Source of the DNA: PALSA-505 sp035308365
GTDB lineage: Bacteria; Actinomycetota; Actinomycetes; Streptosporangiales; Streptosporangiaceae
Length of the DNA stretch: 41,305 nt
Assembly (NCBI GenBank): GCA_035308365.1
Contig: DATGGU010000010.1
Location: 1 to 41,305, forward strand
Direction: 5' to 3'
Shown here: piece after piece, positions 33,515-41,305 of the stretch
Position numbering within the stretch: position 1 is the first letter of the stretch
Layout of the letters: the number at the start of each line of letters is the position of its first letter
The notes under the pieces: generated by a model
Databases searched by the model: none
What the model saw: only the letters and a program-made list of their open reading frames with translations
What the model was told of the DNA's origin: nothing
Program-made: the position numbers and the translations under genes

Positions 33515-34012
33515 CTAGTTCTGGGAGGGGAATATGCCCTGCAGCGCGATGCAGAAGTTCAGCACCAGGTAGGGCTGCATGTTCTCGTGTGGCTGGCCGC
33601 CGCCCGCGTTGGCGACCGTCGCGGGCGTGAGGTTCACGGCGTTGTTCAGCGGGGCGTACATGTTGTCCGCCGCTCCCAGGTAGTTCCCGGCCGGGATCGG
33701 CGAATCCCCGTCGCTGCTCGTGCCGTACGCGGCGTGCACGTGCAGGGGCGCCTCACCGATGGTCAGGACGTGAGCCTGCTCGCCGCCGAGGCTGCCCTGC
33801 GTGAACCCGCTGCCCAGGTGGATCGGTACCCGGCCCTGCAGGTTGGGCAGCGCGAATGTGGTACGGCCGTCACCTCCGTACATGGTCCCCAGTAAAGCGA
33901 ACAGCGCCTGGTTCTGGTTGATCGGGAGCAGTTGCCCGTTGCACTGCGCCCAGCCCTTGGGCGCGAACGGAAACGACATGATCTTTATCTCGGACAGGTA
34001 CGGCGTGCTCAC
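33515..34012 (-). CDS. Tail-collar domain protein (microcystin-dependent-protein type), copy 1
   Basis: Protein of 165 residues, first of the tandem array; GTG 34012 with AGGAG 6 nt upstream. It has LSEIKIMSFPFAPKGWAQCN, INQNQALFALLGTMYGGDGR, FALPNLQGRVPIHLGSGF and the end PHENMQPYLVLNFCIALQGI. It lies 90 bp downstream of the giant secreted protein gene, on the same strand. The array probably arose by local duplication, since the three share the end pieces and differ in the middle. Confidence 0.87.
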   Translation of the reverse strand: MSTPYLSEIKIMSFPFAPKGWAQCNGQLLPINQNQALFALLGTMYGGDGRTTFALPNLQGRVPIHLGSGFTQGSLGGEQAHVLTIGEAPLHVHAAYGTSSDGDSPIPAGNYLGAADNMYAPLNNAVNLTPATVANAGGGQPHENMQPYLVLNFCIALQGIFPSQN

Positions 34013-34102
34013 GCATACTCCTTTCCGGTGTCCCTGGGGACCGTGCCGTGTGACTCAGGATGGTGATGCTGGTGCCTGGTAATGCCTGTGCCCGGTGGCG
34101 CC

Positions 34103-37100
34103 TCAGGATGGGGCCGGACAGCTCGCGCCGCCGGTGAACCCGCCGCCGCTGCCGCTTGCGATCGCGAGGCCGCTCGGCGTACCGCCGCTGTTGTTCTGGC
34201 TCTGGACGAAACTGACGACCGCGTTGGTGTCGGTGGACCCGCCGGTGTATCCGGGGAGCCTGATCGTGCTGTTGAAGAACTGGTCAAGCTCGAAGTCCGC
34301 GCCGCCCTGGCCTGGCTGGGCGGACCCGGTCATCGAGTTGCCCGAGATCGCGGCGCACACGGTCCCGTTGTCCCCGGTTTGGGCGCCGGCCTGGCCGAGC
34401 AGGCCCCAGCTTCCGAACGACCCGGGGTGGGCGATGGTGTTGCCGGTGATCGTCAGGTTCATCGCCGGGTTGCCCTCGCGGTCGAGGAAGCTGATCCCGG
34501 CGTCGTTCTCGTACTGGAAGAGGCTGTTGTTGGTGACGGCCAGCGTCTCGGTGACCGAGCCCTCCGCGAAGATGCCGATGTCGTTGCCCTGCGAACCGGA
34601 GTTGGCCGACGAGGCGGTGCCGATCGTGTTGCCGTTGACCGTGCCGGACAGCGTCCCGCTGGTGCCGTCCTCGTCGATGGCGATGCCGGTGAAGACCGAG
34701 TTCTGAATGTTGTTGTTGCTGGCGGTGAGCGTGGTGTGGGAGTTGCCGAACGGGCTGATCACCACGCCGCCGCCGGACACCCCCGAGACGGTGGTGTTCA
34801 GGGTGTTGCTGGAGAACGTGACGCTGTTGGTCCCGGTGGAGGTCGAGCCGGACGAGAACTGGAAGTGATCACCGAAGTTGTTGGTGAACGTCGAGCCGGT
34901 GACGCTGACCGTCGCGTTCGTGCTGCCGCCGGAGTCGATGTGCAGCCCGTCGTTGCCGGTGGTGGAGTTGTCGCTGCTGAACGTGCTGCCGGTGACGGTC
35001 AGGTTCAGGGTTCCGCTGGTGTCACTGATGACCGCGTTGTTGTCCGCGGAGCCGGTGACCGTGGAGTTGGAGATCGTCGCGGTGCCGGTCAGGCCGTCGG
35101 GCGAGCCGGTGCCGTTGGGCGAGAAGTCGAGCCCGTCGTCGTTCTCGCCGGAGACGTTCCCCGGCGTGCCGTTGCCGGAAACCGTGCTGCCGGCCAGGGT
35201 CAGCCCGTTGACCAGGGAACCGTTGATCCCATCGGCCGCGTTGCTCCTGATCACCATGTCGGTGAAGCTGGGGAAGGAGGTCGAGGACAGGGTGATGCCG
35301 TTGCCGGCCGACCCCTGGATCGTCCCGCCGGATCCGGCCGAACCGGTGCCCGTCACGATCAGGCCGCCCGATGTCCCGGTGCCGGACAGGCTGATCCCGG
35401 GGTTGGCCCCGTTGGCGGAGATGCTCTGGAACTGCAGCCCACTGGAGCCGATCGTGGTGCTCTGCACGGTGAGCGCGGTGGCCGTGGTGGTGGCGATCGT
35501 GCTGCCGGTGGCGGTGGCGGTGACCGTGCCGCCACCGGTCGCCGAGAAGCCGGTGTTTGCGCCGGTGCTGATCGTCAGCGTGCCGCCGAAGCCGATCGTG
35601 GCCCCGGAGTTGCCGGCCAGCGCTATGCCCTTGGTGCTGTCGGTGATGTTGCCGCCGATGTTGACAGTGCCGCCGGTGTGACTGGCGATGGACACCGAGT
35701 GCCCGGTGCTGCTGGTGACGGTGGTGTTGGCGAAGTTGAAGTTGCCGTTGCCGCCGCTGATGTGGATTCCGTCGCCGCCTGCCCCGGAGATCGCCACCGC
35801 GGTGGTGCCGCCGACGGTGGCGTCGTTGACACCAGAGGCCGCGACGCCATGACCGCTCGGGCTGGCCACGTGAACGCCTTCCACGTCGGCATTCTCGGCC
35901 AGGTCGATCCCGTCCCCGCCGGAGTTGGTGACCGTCGGCGCGGACCCGCCGGCCGCGACCAGGGTGAAGCTGTCAACGGTCAGGCCGTGCGGCTGGCCCC
36001 ACAGATCCTCACCGGACTGCATGGTCACGCCGCCGGTGTAGGCGGCGTTGCCCGTATACAGGAAGATGATGCTGTTCGCCCCGGCCGCGCTGTTGGCGGC
36101 CGCCAGGGTGTTGAACGGGGACGAGGCTTCGCCGTTACCCGCCGCGGCCTGAGAGTTGTCGACGTACCAGACCACCGGCCCGACGCTGATCGTGACCGTG
36201 GCGGTCGCGGTCTTCGGGTTCTGGGAGTCGTCACTGTCGGTGATGGTGTACTGGAAGCTGTCGGTACCGGAGAAGCCCGGATTCGGCAGGTAGGTGAAGG
36301 TGCCGTCCGGATTCACCGTGACCGTGCCGTGCGCGGGACTGGTGTTGCCGGTCACGCTGACCGGGCCGGCCGAATCGGGATCACTGTCACCGTTCAGCAC
36401 GCTGCCGCTGACCTTGACCGCCGGCCCGGACGGGCTGGTGCCGACGCCCAGCGGGGTATTGCCGACCGCGGTATAGCTGTGGTTGACAGCGACCGGTGGC
36501 TGGTTCGCCTCACTCACGTCGATCGTGCGCGTGGCGGGGATGGCGGTGGTGCCGCCGACCGAGTCGGTCACCGAGAACGAGACCGTCCGCGCCGCCGGGC
36601 TCGCCGAGCCGTCGCTGGTGAAGAACGTCACCGACCGAAGTGCGGCCTGGTAGCTGGAGATGCTGGCGTTGCCGGACAGGGTCAGCACCCCGGTGCTGGA
36701 GTTGTAGCTGCCGGTGATCCCGTTCTGGCTGGCGAACCCCAGCGAGTCCTGGCCCGAGCCGAGGCCCGAGGTGATCGACACCGTCGCGCCGGCCATCGTG
36801 GCGTCGTCGTCATCGCTGAGCGTCAGAGCGCTGGTGACCGGGACCGCCGGGTCCTGCGCCCGGTAACTGAGCGCGCTGGTCTCAACGTTAGAGATCACCA
36901 CCGGGTCGTTGACCCCGTTGATCGTCACCGTCACGGTCGCGGTCGCGGTGAAGTAGCCGTCGGAGACGGTGTAGGTGAAGGTGTCGGTCGCCGTCTGCCC
37001 CTGGGTCAGGTTCTGGAACTGGCCGTTCGGGTCGTAGTGGACCGTGCCGTCGGGGTTCATCGAGACCGAGCCCTTGGTGCCGGTGGTGTTCACCGACTGC

Positions 37101-38839
37101 AGCATCACCACGTCGCCGTCGGGATCGCTGGCGCTGGCCAGGACGTTGATGTCGATCGCGGTGTGCTTGTCCGTGGACGCGCTGACACCACCCGCCGCCG
37201 GCGGGCTGTTCGGATCCACGGTTATACTCCGCGACGCCACATTGCTCAGATTGCCGGAGCCAAGCCCGTCATCGGCCTGGAAGCTGATCGTCCGCGGCCC
37301 GGTGCTCGGCGTCGTGCCGTTGGAGTCGCTGTAGGTGACCGACCGCAGCGCCGCCTGGTAGGCAGCCACCGGCGCGGTGCCGGTCAGGGTCAGCACCCCG
37401 GTACTGGAGTTGTAACTGCCGCTGATCCCGTTCTGGCTGGTGAACCCCAGCGAATCCTCAGCCGGCGCCAGGCCCGAACTGACCGTCACCGTGGCCCCGG
37501 CCAGCGTGCTGGTATCGGGCGAACTCACCGTCAGGCTGGAGGTGACCGGCACCGGTGGAGTGCCCGCGTCATAGCTCAGCGGGGCTGTCTCGATATTGGC
37601 CAGGACCGGCGGGTCGTTCACTCCGTTGATCGTCACCGTCACGGTCGCGGTCGCGGTGAAATAGCCGTCGGAGACGGTGTAGGTGAAGGTGTCGGTCGCC
37701 GTCTGCCCCTGGGTCAGGCCGTTGAACTGGCCGTTCGGGTCGTAGTGGACCGTGCCGTTGGTGTTGACCGAGACCAGGCCCTTGGTGCCAGACGTGCCCA
37801 CTCCCGTCACCGACAGCGGGTCACCGTCGGGATCGCTGGCGCTGGCCAGGACGTTGATGTCGATCGCGGTGTGCTTGTCCGTGGACGCGCTGACACCACC
37901 CGCCGCCGGCGGGCTGTTCGGATCCACGGTTATGCTCCGCGACGCCACATTGCTCAGGTTGTTGGCAGGTGCCCCGTCGTTGACCTGGAAGCTGACCGTC
38001 CGCGAACCGGTCGACGCGGTCTTGCCATTGGGGTCGCTGTAGGTGACGGACTGCAGCGCCGCCTGGTAGGCGGCCAGTGACGCGGTGCCGGTCAGGGTCA
38101 GCACCCCGGTACTGGAGTTGTAACTGCCGGTGATCCCGTTCTGGCTGGTGAACCCCAGCGAATCCTCGCTGGCGACCAGCCCCGAGGTGATCGACACCCT
38201 GGCGCTGGCCAGAGTGGTGGCATCCGGGGAACTGACCGCGAGGCTGGCGGTGACCTGAACCGGTGGAGTGCCCGCGTCGTAGGTCAGCGGGGTCGTCTCG
38301 ATGTTCGAAAGGACCGGCGGCTGGTGCGCCACCGGCACGAACACCGGGAACCGGTCATCGGTGCACTGGGTCGGCCCGGACCGGTAGGACAGGACACCGT
38401 TGCCGTCGTTGGCGCAGAAGTACACCGTCCCGGCCGTCGGTGGCAGCGTCAGCGCGTGCTTATTCGGCGGAACGGGGCAGTTGCTCAGCGCCGATACCAG
38501 GTAAACGTAGCCGCCGGTGTGGACGCACGCATAGACCGGCCCCGGCAGGATCGACACAGGTGTCTGCTTTTTGGTGCAGTTCGACAGGCTGGCCGTATAG
38601 CTCATCAGCCCGGTGCTCTTCTGCGCGCACGCGAAGTTCATTTGCACCGGCGTGGTGGAGGGCGTAACTGAATCCTTGGCGGCCGGTGCCGCGGATGCTG
38701 ACGCGGTGGATCTTGATCCGGTCGAGGCTGACGCGCTCGTGCCCGCTGCCATGGCCCCCATCAGGACGAAGACAGTAGCCACGGTGGCCAGGTGTAATGA
38801 CAGCGACCACAATCTTCCGCAGCGTCGAATTACTCGCAT
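34103..38839 (-). CDS. Giant secreted protein: Ig/cadherin-like repeat modules plus right-handed beta-helix
   Basis: Exported protein of about 1578 residues. ATG 38839 has GAGGGG ~6 nt upstream and gives a long signal peptide ending near AGTSASAS; the frame is open further upstream but without signals. After a Cys-containing N-terminal part (three YxC/FACxx units of ~40 residues), two 236-residue modules and one partial one follow. Each has a Ca-binding-like ASDPDGD site and a DTFTYTVSDGYFTATATVTV strand set, as in cadherin/VCBS repeats. From ~residue 880 there is a parallel beta-helix (GDGIDLAENADVEGVHV, GDGIHISGGNGNFNF, many Gly-Asn turns). No sortase signal or membrane anchor is seen at the end (GSGGGFTGGASCPAPS). 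Adhesion or glycan binding is likely. Confidence 0.8.
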   Translation of the reverse strand: MRVIRRCGRLWSLSLHLATVATVFVLMGAMAAGTSASASTGSRSTASASAAPAAKDSVTPSTTPVQMNFACAQKSTGLMSYTASLSNCTKKQTPVSILPGPVYACVHTGGYVYLVSALSNCPVPPNKHALTLPPTAGTVYFCANDGNGVLSYRSGPTQCTDDRFPVFVPVAHQPPVLSNIETTPLTYDAGTPPVQVTASLAVSSPDATTLASARVSITSGLVASEDSLGFTSQNGITGSYNSSTGVLTLTGTASLAAYQAALQSVTYSDPNGKTASTGSRTVSFQVNDGAPANNLSNVASRSITVDPNSPPAAGGVSASTDKHTAIDINVLASASDPDGDPLSVTGVGTSGTKGLVSVNTNGTVHYDPNGQFNGLTQGQTATDTFTYTVSDGYFTATATVTVTINGVNDPPVLANIETAPLSYDAGTPPVPVTSSLTVSSPDTSTLAGATVTVSSGLAPAEDSLGFTSQNGISGSYNSSTGVLTLTGTAPVAAYQAALRSVTYSDSNGTTPSTGPRTISFQADDGLGSGNLSNVASRSITVDPNSPPAAGGVSASTDKHTAIDINVLASASDPDGDVVMLQSVNTTGTKGSVSMNPDGTVHYDPNGQFQNLTQGQTATDTFTYTVSDGYFTATATVTVTINGVNDPVVISNVETSALSYRAQDPAVPVTSALTLSDDDDATMAGATVSITSGLGSGQDSLGFASQNGITGSYNSSTGVLTLSGNASISSYQAALRSVTFFTSDGSASPAARTVSFSVTDSVGGTTAIPATRTIDVSEANQPPVAVNHSYTAVGNTPLGVGTSPSGPAVKVSGSVLNGDSDPDSAGPVSVTGNTSPAHGTVTVNPDGTFTYLPNPGFSGTDSFQYTITDSDDSQNPKTATATVTISVGPVVWYVDNSQAAAGNGEASSPFNTLAAANSAAGANSIIFLYTGNAAYTGGVTMQSGEDLWGQPHGLTVDSFTLVAAGGSAPTVTNSGGDGIDLAENADVEGVHVASPSGHGVAASGVNDATVGGTTAVAISGAGGDGIHISGGNGNFNFANTTVTSSTGHSVSIASHTGGTVNIGGNITDSTKGIALAGNSGATIGFGGTLTISTGANTGFSATGGGTVTATATGSTIATTTATALTVQSTTIGSSGLQFQSISANGANPGISLSGTGTSGGLIVTGTGSAGSGGTIQGSAGNGITLSSTSFPSFTDMVIRSNAADGINGSLVNGLTLAGSTVSGNGTPGNVSGENDDGLDFSPNGTGSPDGLTGTATISNSTVTGSADNNAVISDTSGTLNLTVTGSTFSSDNSTTGNDGLHIDSGGSTNATVSVTGSTFTNNFGDHFQFSSGSTSTGTNSVTFSSNTLNTTVSGVSGGGVVISPFGNSHTTLTASNNNIQNSVFTGIAIDEDGTSGTLSGTVNGNTIGTASSANSGSQGNDIGIFAEGSVTETLAVTNNSLFQYENDAGISFLDREGNPAMNLTITGNTIAHPGSFGSWGLLGQAGAQTGDNGTVCAAISGNSMTGSAQPGQGGADFELDQFFNSTIRLPGYTGGSTDTNAVVSFVQSQNNSGGTPSGLAIASGSGGGFTGGASCPAPS
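36921..38336. repeat. Two tandem 708-bp repeats inside the giant secreted protein gene
   Basis: The segment 36921-37628 recurs as 37629-38336 with an exact 708-bp (236-codon) offset. Three landmarks confirm it: 36921/37629, 37113/37821 and 37563/38271. Long stretches around 37113-37225 and 37821-37933 are almost identical. A diverged half-module lies at ~36450-36900. Such near identity points to recent duplication, and recombination between copies could change module number. Confidence 0.85.
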
Positions 38840-39216
38840 TGACGGCCCCCTCGGACAGTTCGTCACAGCCCCCGCAGCCCCGCCTATAGGCCCACGAATG
38901 CCCCTGCAAATCGGCTTGACAGTACACCCGCGCCCAAAGCGACGCAAGAGGCCAAAGTCCCTGGAATATCGAGAGTCAAGGAAAAATATATACTTTGATT
39001 CTGGCAATATAGGCACAAAAAATCATAGTGACTGGTGAGTAGATTGAGACCGCAGGGACTTGTGAAACATGGCACAACTACTGTGAAACACTCGAATTTA
39101 TCGTCTTTGCGGGAAAACTGTGCAGAGGCGCCGGGCAGGCAGGAGCTGGCCGCAGGCGAACCCGCGGCTGGCTGCGGGGTGGCGGGACTGGCCAGAATGG
39201 ACCGCGGCCCGATGGG
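38840..39216. promoter_or_regulatory. 377-bp upstream region with AT-rich core and 21-bp-spaced direct repeats
   Basis: This gap precedes the giant secreted-protein gene. Bases ~38960-39030 are the most AT-rich in the window (around AAAAATATATACTTTGATTC) and should hold its promoter. TGTGAAACA occurs at 39061-39069 and again at 39082-39090, exactly 21 bp apart (two helical turns), resembling paired regulator sites. No coding frame here is convincing. Confidence 0.5.
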
Positions 39217-40092
39217 TCAGGCCAGGGCGGCCTCGTCGTAGCCGAGCGGGGACTGGGACGGATCTATGAGCAGTTGATGGGTCTGGGTCCAGCGCTGCGT
39301 GGCGGTGAAGACCTCCCGGGTGTAGGGCAGGAAGACGATGCGCTCACCGGTGCCGAAGGCCCGCACGTCCACCTGGTCGCGGTACTTTGGCGGGACCGCC
39401 CGCAGGTGGTGGTGCTTGGCTGCCTCCGGGTGCAGGTCGATGTCCATCTGAGCACGTCGCAGCGCGGCCAGGTACTTCTCGATGTCGGCCTTGCTGACCT
39501 GCTCTCCGGTCACCAAGAATCCGATCATGAAGGTGGCGTCAAGGACCTTGCGGAACCCGAAGGCCTCTGCGATGTAGAGCGGCACTCCCCACGCTGCCGC
39601 GGCCGGCACCTGCCGCTCCAGCAGGGCGTCCAGGCGCTCGTTGGGAGGGCCCTGGAACGTGATCTCGATCTGATCGGGAGACAGCACGGCCTCCAGGGCC
39701 TGAACGGCGGCGAAATGGCTCCCGGAGTGGTACCCCACCCCGACCGGGACCCCGGCGAGATCTTCGCCGCGGTGGACCGGCGACTCAGGCGGGACGACGA
39801 TGGCGCATGGCGCAACCGAGTAGGCCGTCGTCACGAGCTGGCCGGCCCGCTGGCTCGCGGCGGCGTTGGTGGCCCAGTGACACGCACAACTGACGTTGGC
39901 GCCATCGCGCCCGGCCCCGAAGGTCTCGAACGCACCGGTCCTGATCTCCCCGGCGCTGTCCCGCCCGGCCGGGCGGATGCCATAGTCCCCCTCGGCCACG
40001 AAGGTGTAGTCCAGCCCCTCGGCCGCGAAGTAGCCCTTCTCTTCGGCGACCCACTCCTGTAGCCGGCCATGAGGCATGATCTTGAGCGTCAT
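39217..40092 (-). CDS. NMT1/THI5-like (ABC substrate-binding-fold) protein without signal peptide
   Basis: Protein of 291 residues; ATG 40092 with AGGAGG 7 nt upstream. It has the NMT1/THI5 opening (LQEWVAEEKGYFAAEGLDYT), the SPVHRGEDLAGVPVGVGYHS block, and a second lobe ending in a DVRAFGTGERIVFL stretch. There is no secretion signal or lipobox, so it is cytosolic rather than a transporter's binding protein. The CACHW at ~88-92 could bind metal. By fold it could be a pyrimidine/thiamine-type synthase or an unknown enzyme. It is divergent from the HD-domain gene at 40253, which is likely functionally linked. Confidence 0.75.
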   Translation of the reverse strand: MTLKIMPHGRLQEWVAEEKGYFAAEGLDYTFVAEGDYGIRPAGRDSAGEIRTGAFETFGAGRDGANVSCACHWATNAAASQRAGQLVTTAYSVAPCAIVVPPESPVHRGEDLAGVPVGVGYHSGSHFAAVQALEAVLSPDQIEITFQGPPNERLDALLERQVPAAAAWGVPLYIAEAFGFRKVLDATFMIGFLVTGEQVSKADIEKYLAALRRAQMDIDLHPEAAKHHHLRAVPPKYRDQVDVRAFGTGERIVFLPYTREVFTATQRWTQTHQLLIDPSQSPLGYDEAALA

Positions 40093-40130
40093 GAGCATCC
40101 CTCCTGGGGTCCTACTTATCGAACGTACGC

Positions 40131-40160
40131 CCAGGTGTTCCTGGTTCGCCAGGCCCCTGG
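40131..40160. promoter_or_regulatory. Tandem palindromes in the NMT1/HD divergent promoter
   Basis: CCAGG-TGTT-CCTGG (40131-40144) and CCAGG-CC-CCTGG (40149-40160) are two perfect inverted repeats only 4 bp apart. They lie in the 160-bp gap between the two divergent starts. This is a good candidate operator controlling both genes, but no regulator gene is next to it. Confidence 0.5.
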
Positions 40161-40252
40161 TGCGAGCGGCCCCGGCTGCGCCTAGAGTCGGGAAAAGGCC
40201 GTCTGCTACCGGCCGGCGGGCTGGGGGCGGTCTACCGGAAGGAGGTGGTTGC

Positions 40253-41077
40253 ATGTCCGAGGCCACCAGTACCCAGCCACCCTCTGCCCAGGTACCAGCC
40301 CGGGAGCTGCCAGCCTCTGTGCGGGAGGCGGCGCTGGCGAACTGGATCCGCGAACCGCTCGACGACGCCACCGGCCGCCGCTGCATCCTCTTCCCCCCAA
40401 CGGTCGCGATCATGGGCACACCGCTGCGCGACTGCCAAGGCGCGCTGCTGGCCCAGGCGCGCGACCCCGGCACGGTGTTCATGATGGGAGACAACCCCGC
40501 GCTGCCGAAGATGCCAGACCGGCCCACTCTGGAGGACTTCTTCCGGCTGCGCCTTTCCAAGATCGGCGCCATGCACCTGCTGCAAAGCGCCAGGGTGGCG
40601 AGGGAACGCGATCTTGACGAGAAGATCATCATGGCATGCTTGCTGCACGACATCGCCATCGCCGGCCTGGTATCGGCCAACCACGGCTACTGGGGCGCGC
40701 AGATGGTCGCTCCCTACGTCGACGAGGAAATCGCCTGGGCCATCGAAAAGCACGAGGCACTGCGCTACTTCCCCGACGAGTCGGTCGGATACACCTACCC
40801 ACAGGCCTACATCGACTATTTCGGCCCCGATTACCGTCCCCCCGACTACATCCGCCGGGAGCACGAGGCAGCCCGTCAGCACCGCTGGTACATGACCTCA
40901 CGCTTGATCACCATCAACGACATCTACTCCTTCGACCCCGAAGCCACCGTGGACTTCGGCGAGTTCCAGGACGTGGTCGGCCGGAACTTCCGGCAGCCCA
41001 GGGAAGGGCTGGGATTCGACGGCTCCCCGGTCGCACACATGTGGCGCACGATGATCTGGCCCAACAATTTCCTGTGA
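40253..41077 (+). CDS. HD-domain metalloprotein, possible di-iron enzyme
   Basis: Protein of 274 residues; ATG 40253 with AAGGAGG 6 nt upstream. The metal ligands fit an HD site: His108 (AMHLLQSA), His132-Asp133 (LLHDIAIA), His144 (ANHGYWG), His167 (IEKHEALRY) and Asp223 (INDIYSF). This six-ligand order is that of two-metal HD enzymes, both phosphohydrolases and the oxygenases of the PhnZ/MIOX kind. The N-terminal ~95 residues carry no recognised domain. It shares a divergent promoter with the NMT1-like gene; the two may act in one small-molecule pathway. The reaction is unknown. Confidence 0.78.
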   Translation: MSEATSTQPPSAQVPARELPASVREAALANWIREPLDDATGRRCILFPPTVAIMGTPLRDCQGALLAQARDPGTVFMMGDNPALPKMPDRPTLEDFFRLRLSKIGAMHLLQSARVARERDLDEKIIMACLLHDIAIAGLVSANHGYWGAQMVAPYVDEEIAWAIEKHEALRYFPDESVGYTYPQAYIDYFGPDYRPPDYIRREHEAARQHRWYMTSRLITINDIYSFDPEATVDFGEFQDVVGRNFRQPREGLGFDGSPVAHMWRTMIWPNNFL

Positions 41078-41152
41078 GCAGCCGCCGGATGGTCTGCTTA
41101 CAGTTGGTGGCATGGCGCGGGAGCAGCATCCTGTCGCATTTATGTCAATGTC

Positions 41153-41184
41153 GGTAACCGGGTGCCGTCAATTATGCCGTTACC
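41153..41184. promoter_or_regulatory. Inverted repeat GGTAAC...GTTACC upstream of the last gene
   Basis: GGTAAC at 41153-41158 and GTTACC at 41179-41184 form a 6-bp inverted repeat with a 20-nt spacer, 55 bp before the start at 41239. It may be an operator. The arms are short, so chance is possible. Confidence 0.3.
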
Positions 41185-41238
41185 TGGGTCTTTGTGACTA
41201 ACTTAAAGCCCACTGTGCGCCGGAAGGAGTGGGCTCGA

Positions 41239-41305
41239 ATGAGCGTGCGGCGAACGCGGTGGCTGGCGGCAGGCGTGACATCCGCTCTGGCCGGGGTGAT
41301 GCTGC
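41239..41305 (+). CDS. Start of a secreted protein, rest outside window
   Basis: ATG 41239 follows AAGGAGT (about 8-9 nt upstream). The 22 visible codons read MSVRRTRWLAAGVTSALAGVML, a typical actinomycete signal-peptide start (charged N-terminus then a hydrophobic run). Nothing can be said of the mature protein. Confidence 0.6.
   Translation, partial: MSVRRTRWLAAGVTSALAGVML

Noticed and set aside
31658..34012. Collar proteins as evidence of a prophage or contractile injection system.
   Set aside because: No capsid, terminase, sheath, tube or baseplate genes are present on either side.
34082..38080. A 1332-codon open frame on the plus strand opposite the adhesin gene.
   Set aside because: Its protein is Arg/Gly/Asp/Val-rich with no domains. 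The leftward frame has a signal peptide, repeats and a beta-helix, so this is an antisense shadow of a GC-rich gene.

Overview
The window is GC-rich chromosomal DNA from an actinomycete-type bacterium (Actinomycetota). Codons end strongly in G or C, and there are many GTG starts, Tat and lipoprotein signal peptides, and Streptomyces-like secreted proteins. The genus cannot be fixed from the sequence. No rRNA, tRNA, CRISPR array or intact insertion sequence was seen.

Layout. 1-1942: an NCS1 nucleobase permease (cut by the window edge) divergent from an XRE-cupin regulator. 2122-5606: two secreted proteins, one resembling a subtilisin-family protein without its catalytic domain and one a sedolisin (S53) peptidase, closed by a 17-bp hairpin. 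A small frameshifted gene faces them at 5603-5894. 5964-7411: a FetAB-type ABC pair. 7415-17521: a ten-kilobase leftward gene cluster. 17698-22923: two secreted lipoproteins with glycosidase-like features, plus two glycosyltransferases and a GtrA protein. 23230-28663: a 65-residue protein, a mosaic pseudogene, a CPBP membrane protease, a Tat-exported M28 peptidase and a LysR regulator. 28828-31612: an MFS exporter, a secreted protein of unknown role and a MATE transporter remnant. 31658-38839: three tandem tail-collar proteins with a GNAT enzyme and a DUF6916-like protein, next to a 1578-residue secreted repeat/beta-helix protein. 39217-41077: a cytosolic NMT1/THI5-like protein divergent from an HD-domain metalloprotein. 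A secreted protein begins at 41239.

The exciting region is 7415-17521, which reads as an undescribed radical-SAM RiPP (ribosomally made, modified peptide) cluster. Its first gene encodes a 238-residue precursor-like protein. The leader resembles the NHLP/Nif11 type. Residues 91-137 alternate strictly: 15 Asn residues all fall on odd positions, with Ala/Val/Thr on even positions. This is the arrangement found in polytheonamide-type proteusins, whose alternating D/L backbone forms a beta-helix pore. Next come a B12-binding radical SAM enzyme of the RiPP C-methyltransferase family, a second radical SAM protein, and a methyltransferase with an NPP(L) motif like those of amide/amine N-methyltransferases. 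A DUF1648-containing membrane protein, an ABC exporter, a sulfotransferase with an SCP2-like tail and a lipoprotein follow. Together they suggest an Asn-rich, C- and N-methylated, perhaps epimerised, exported peptide with its own immunity. The unusual point is that the Asn repeat lies in the middle of the precursor, followed by about 100 ordinary residues.
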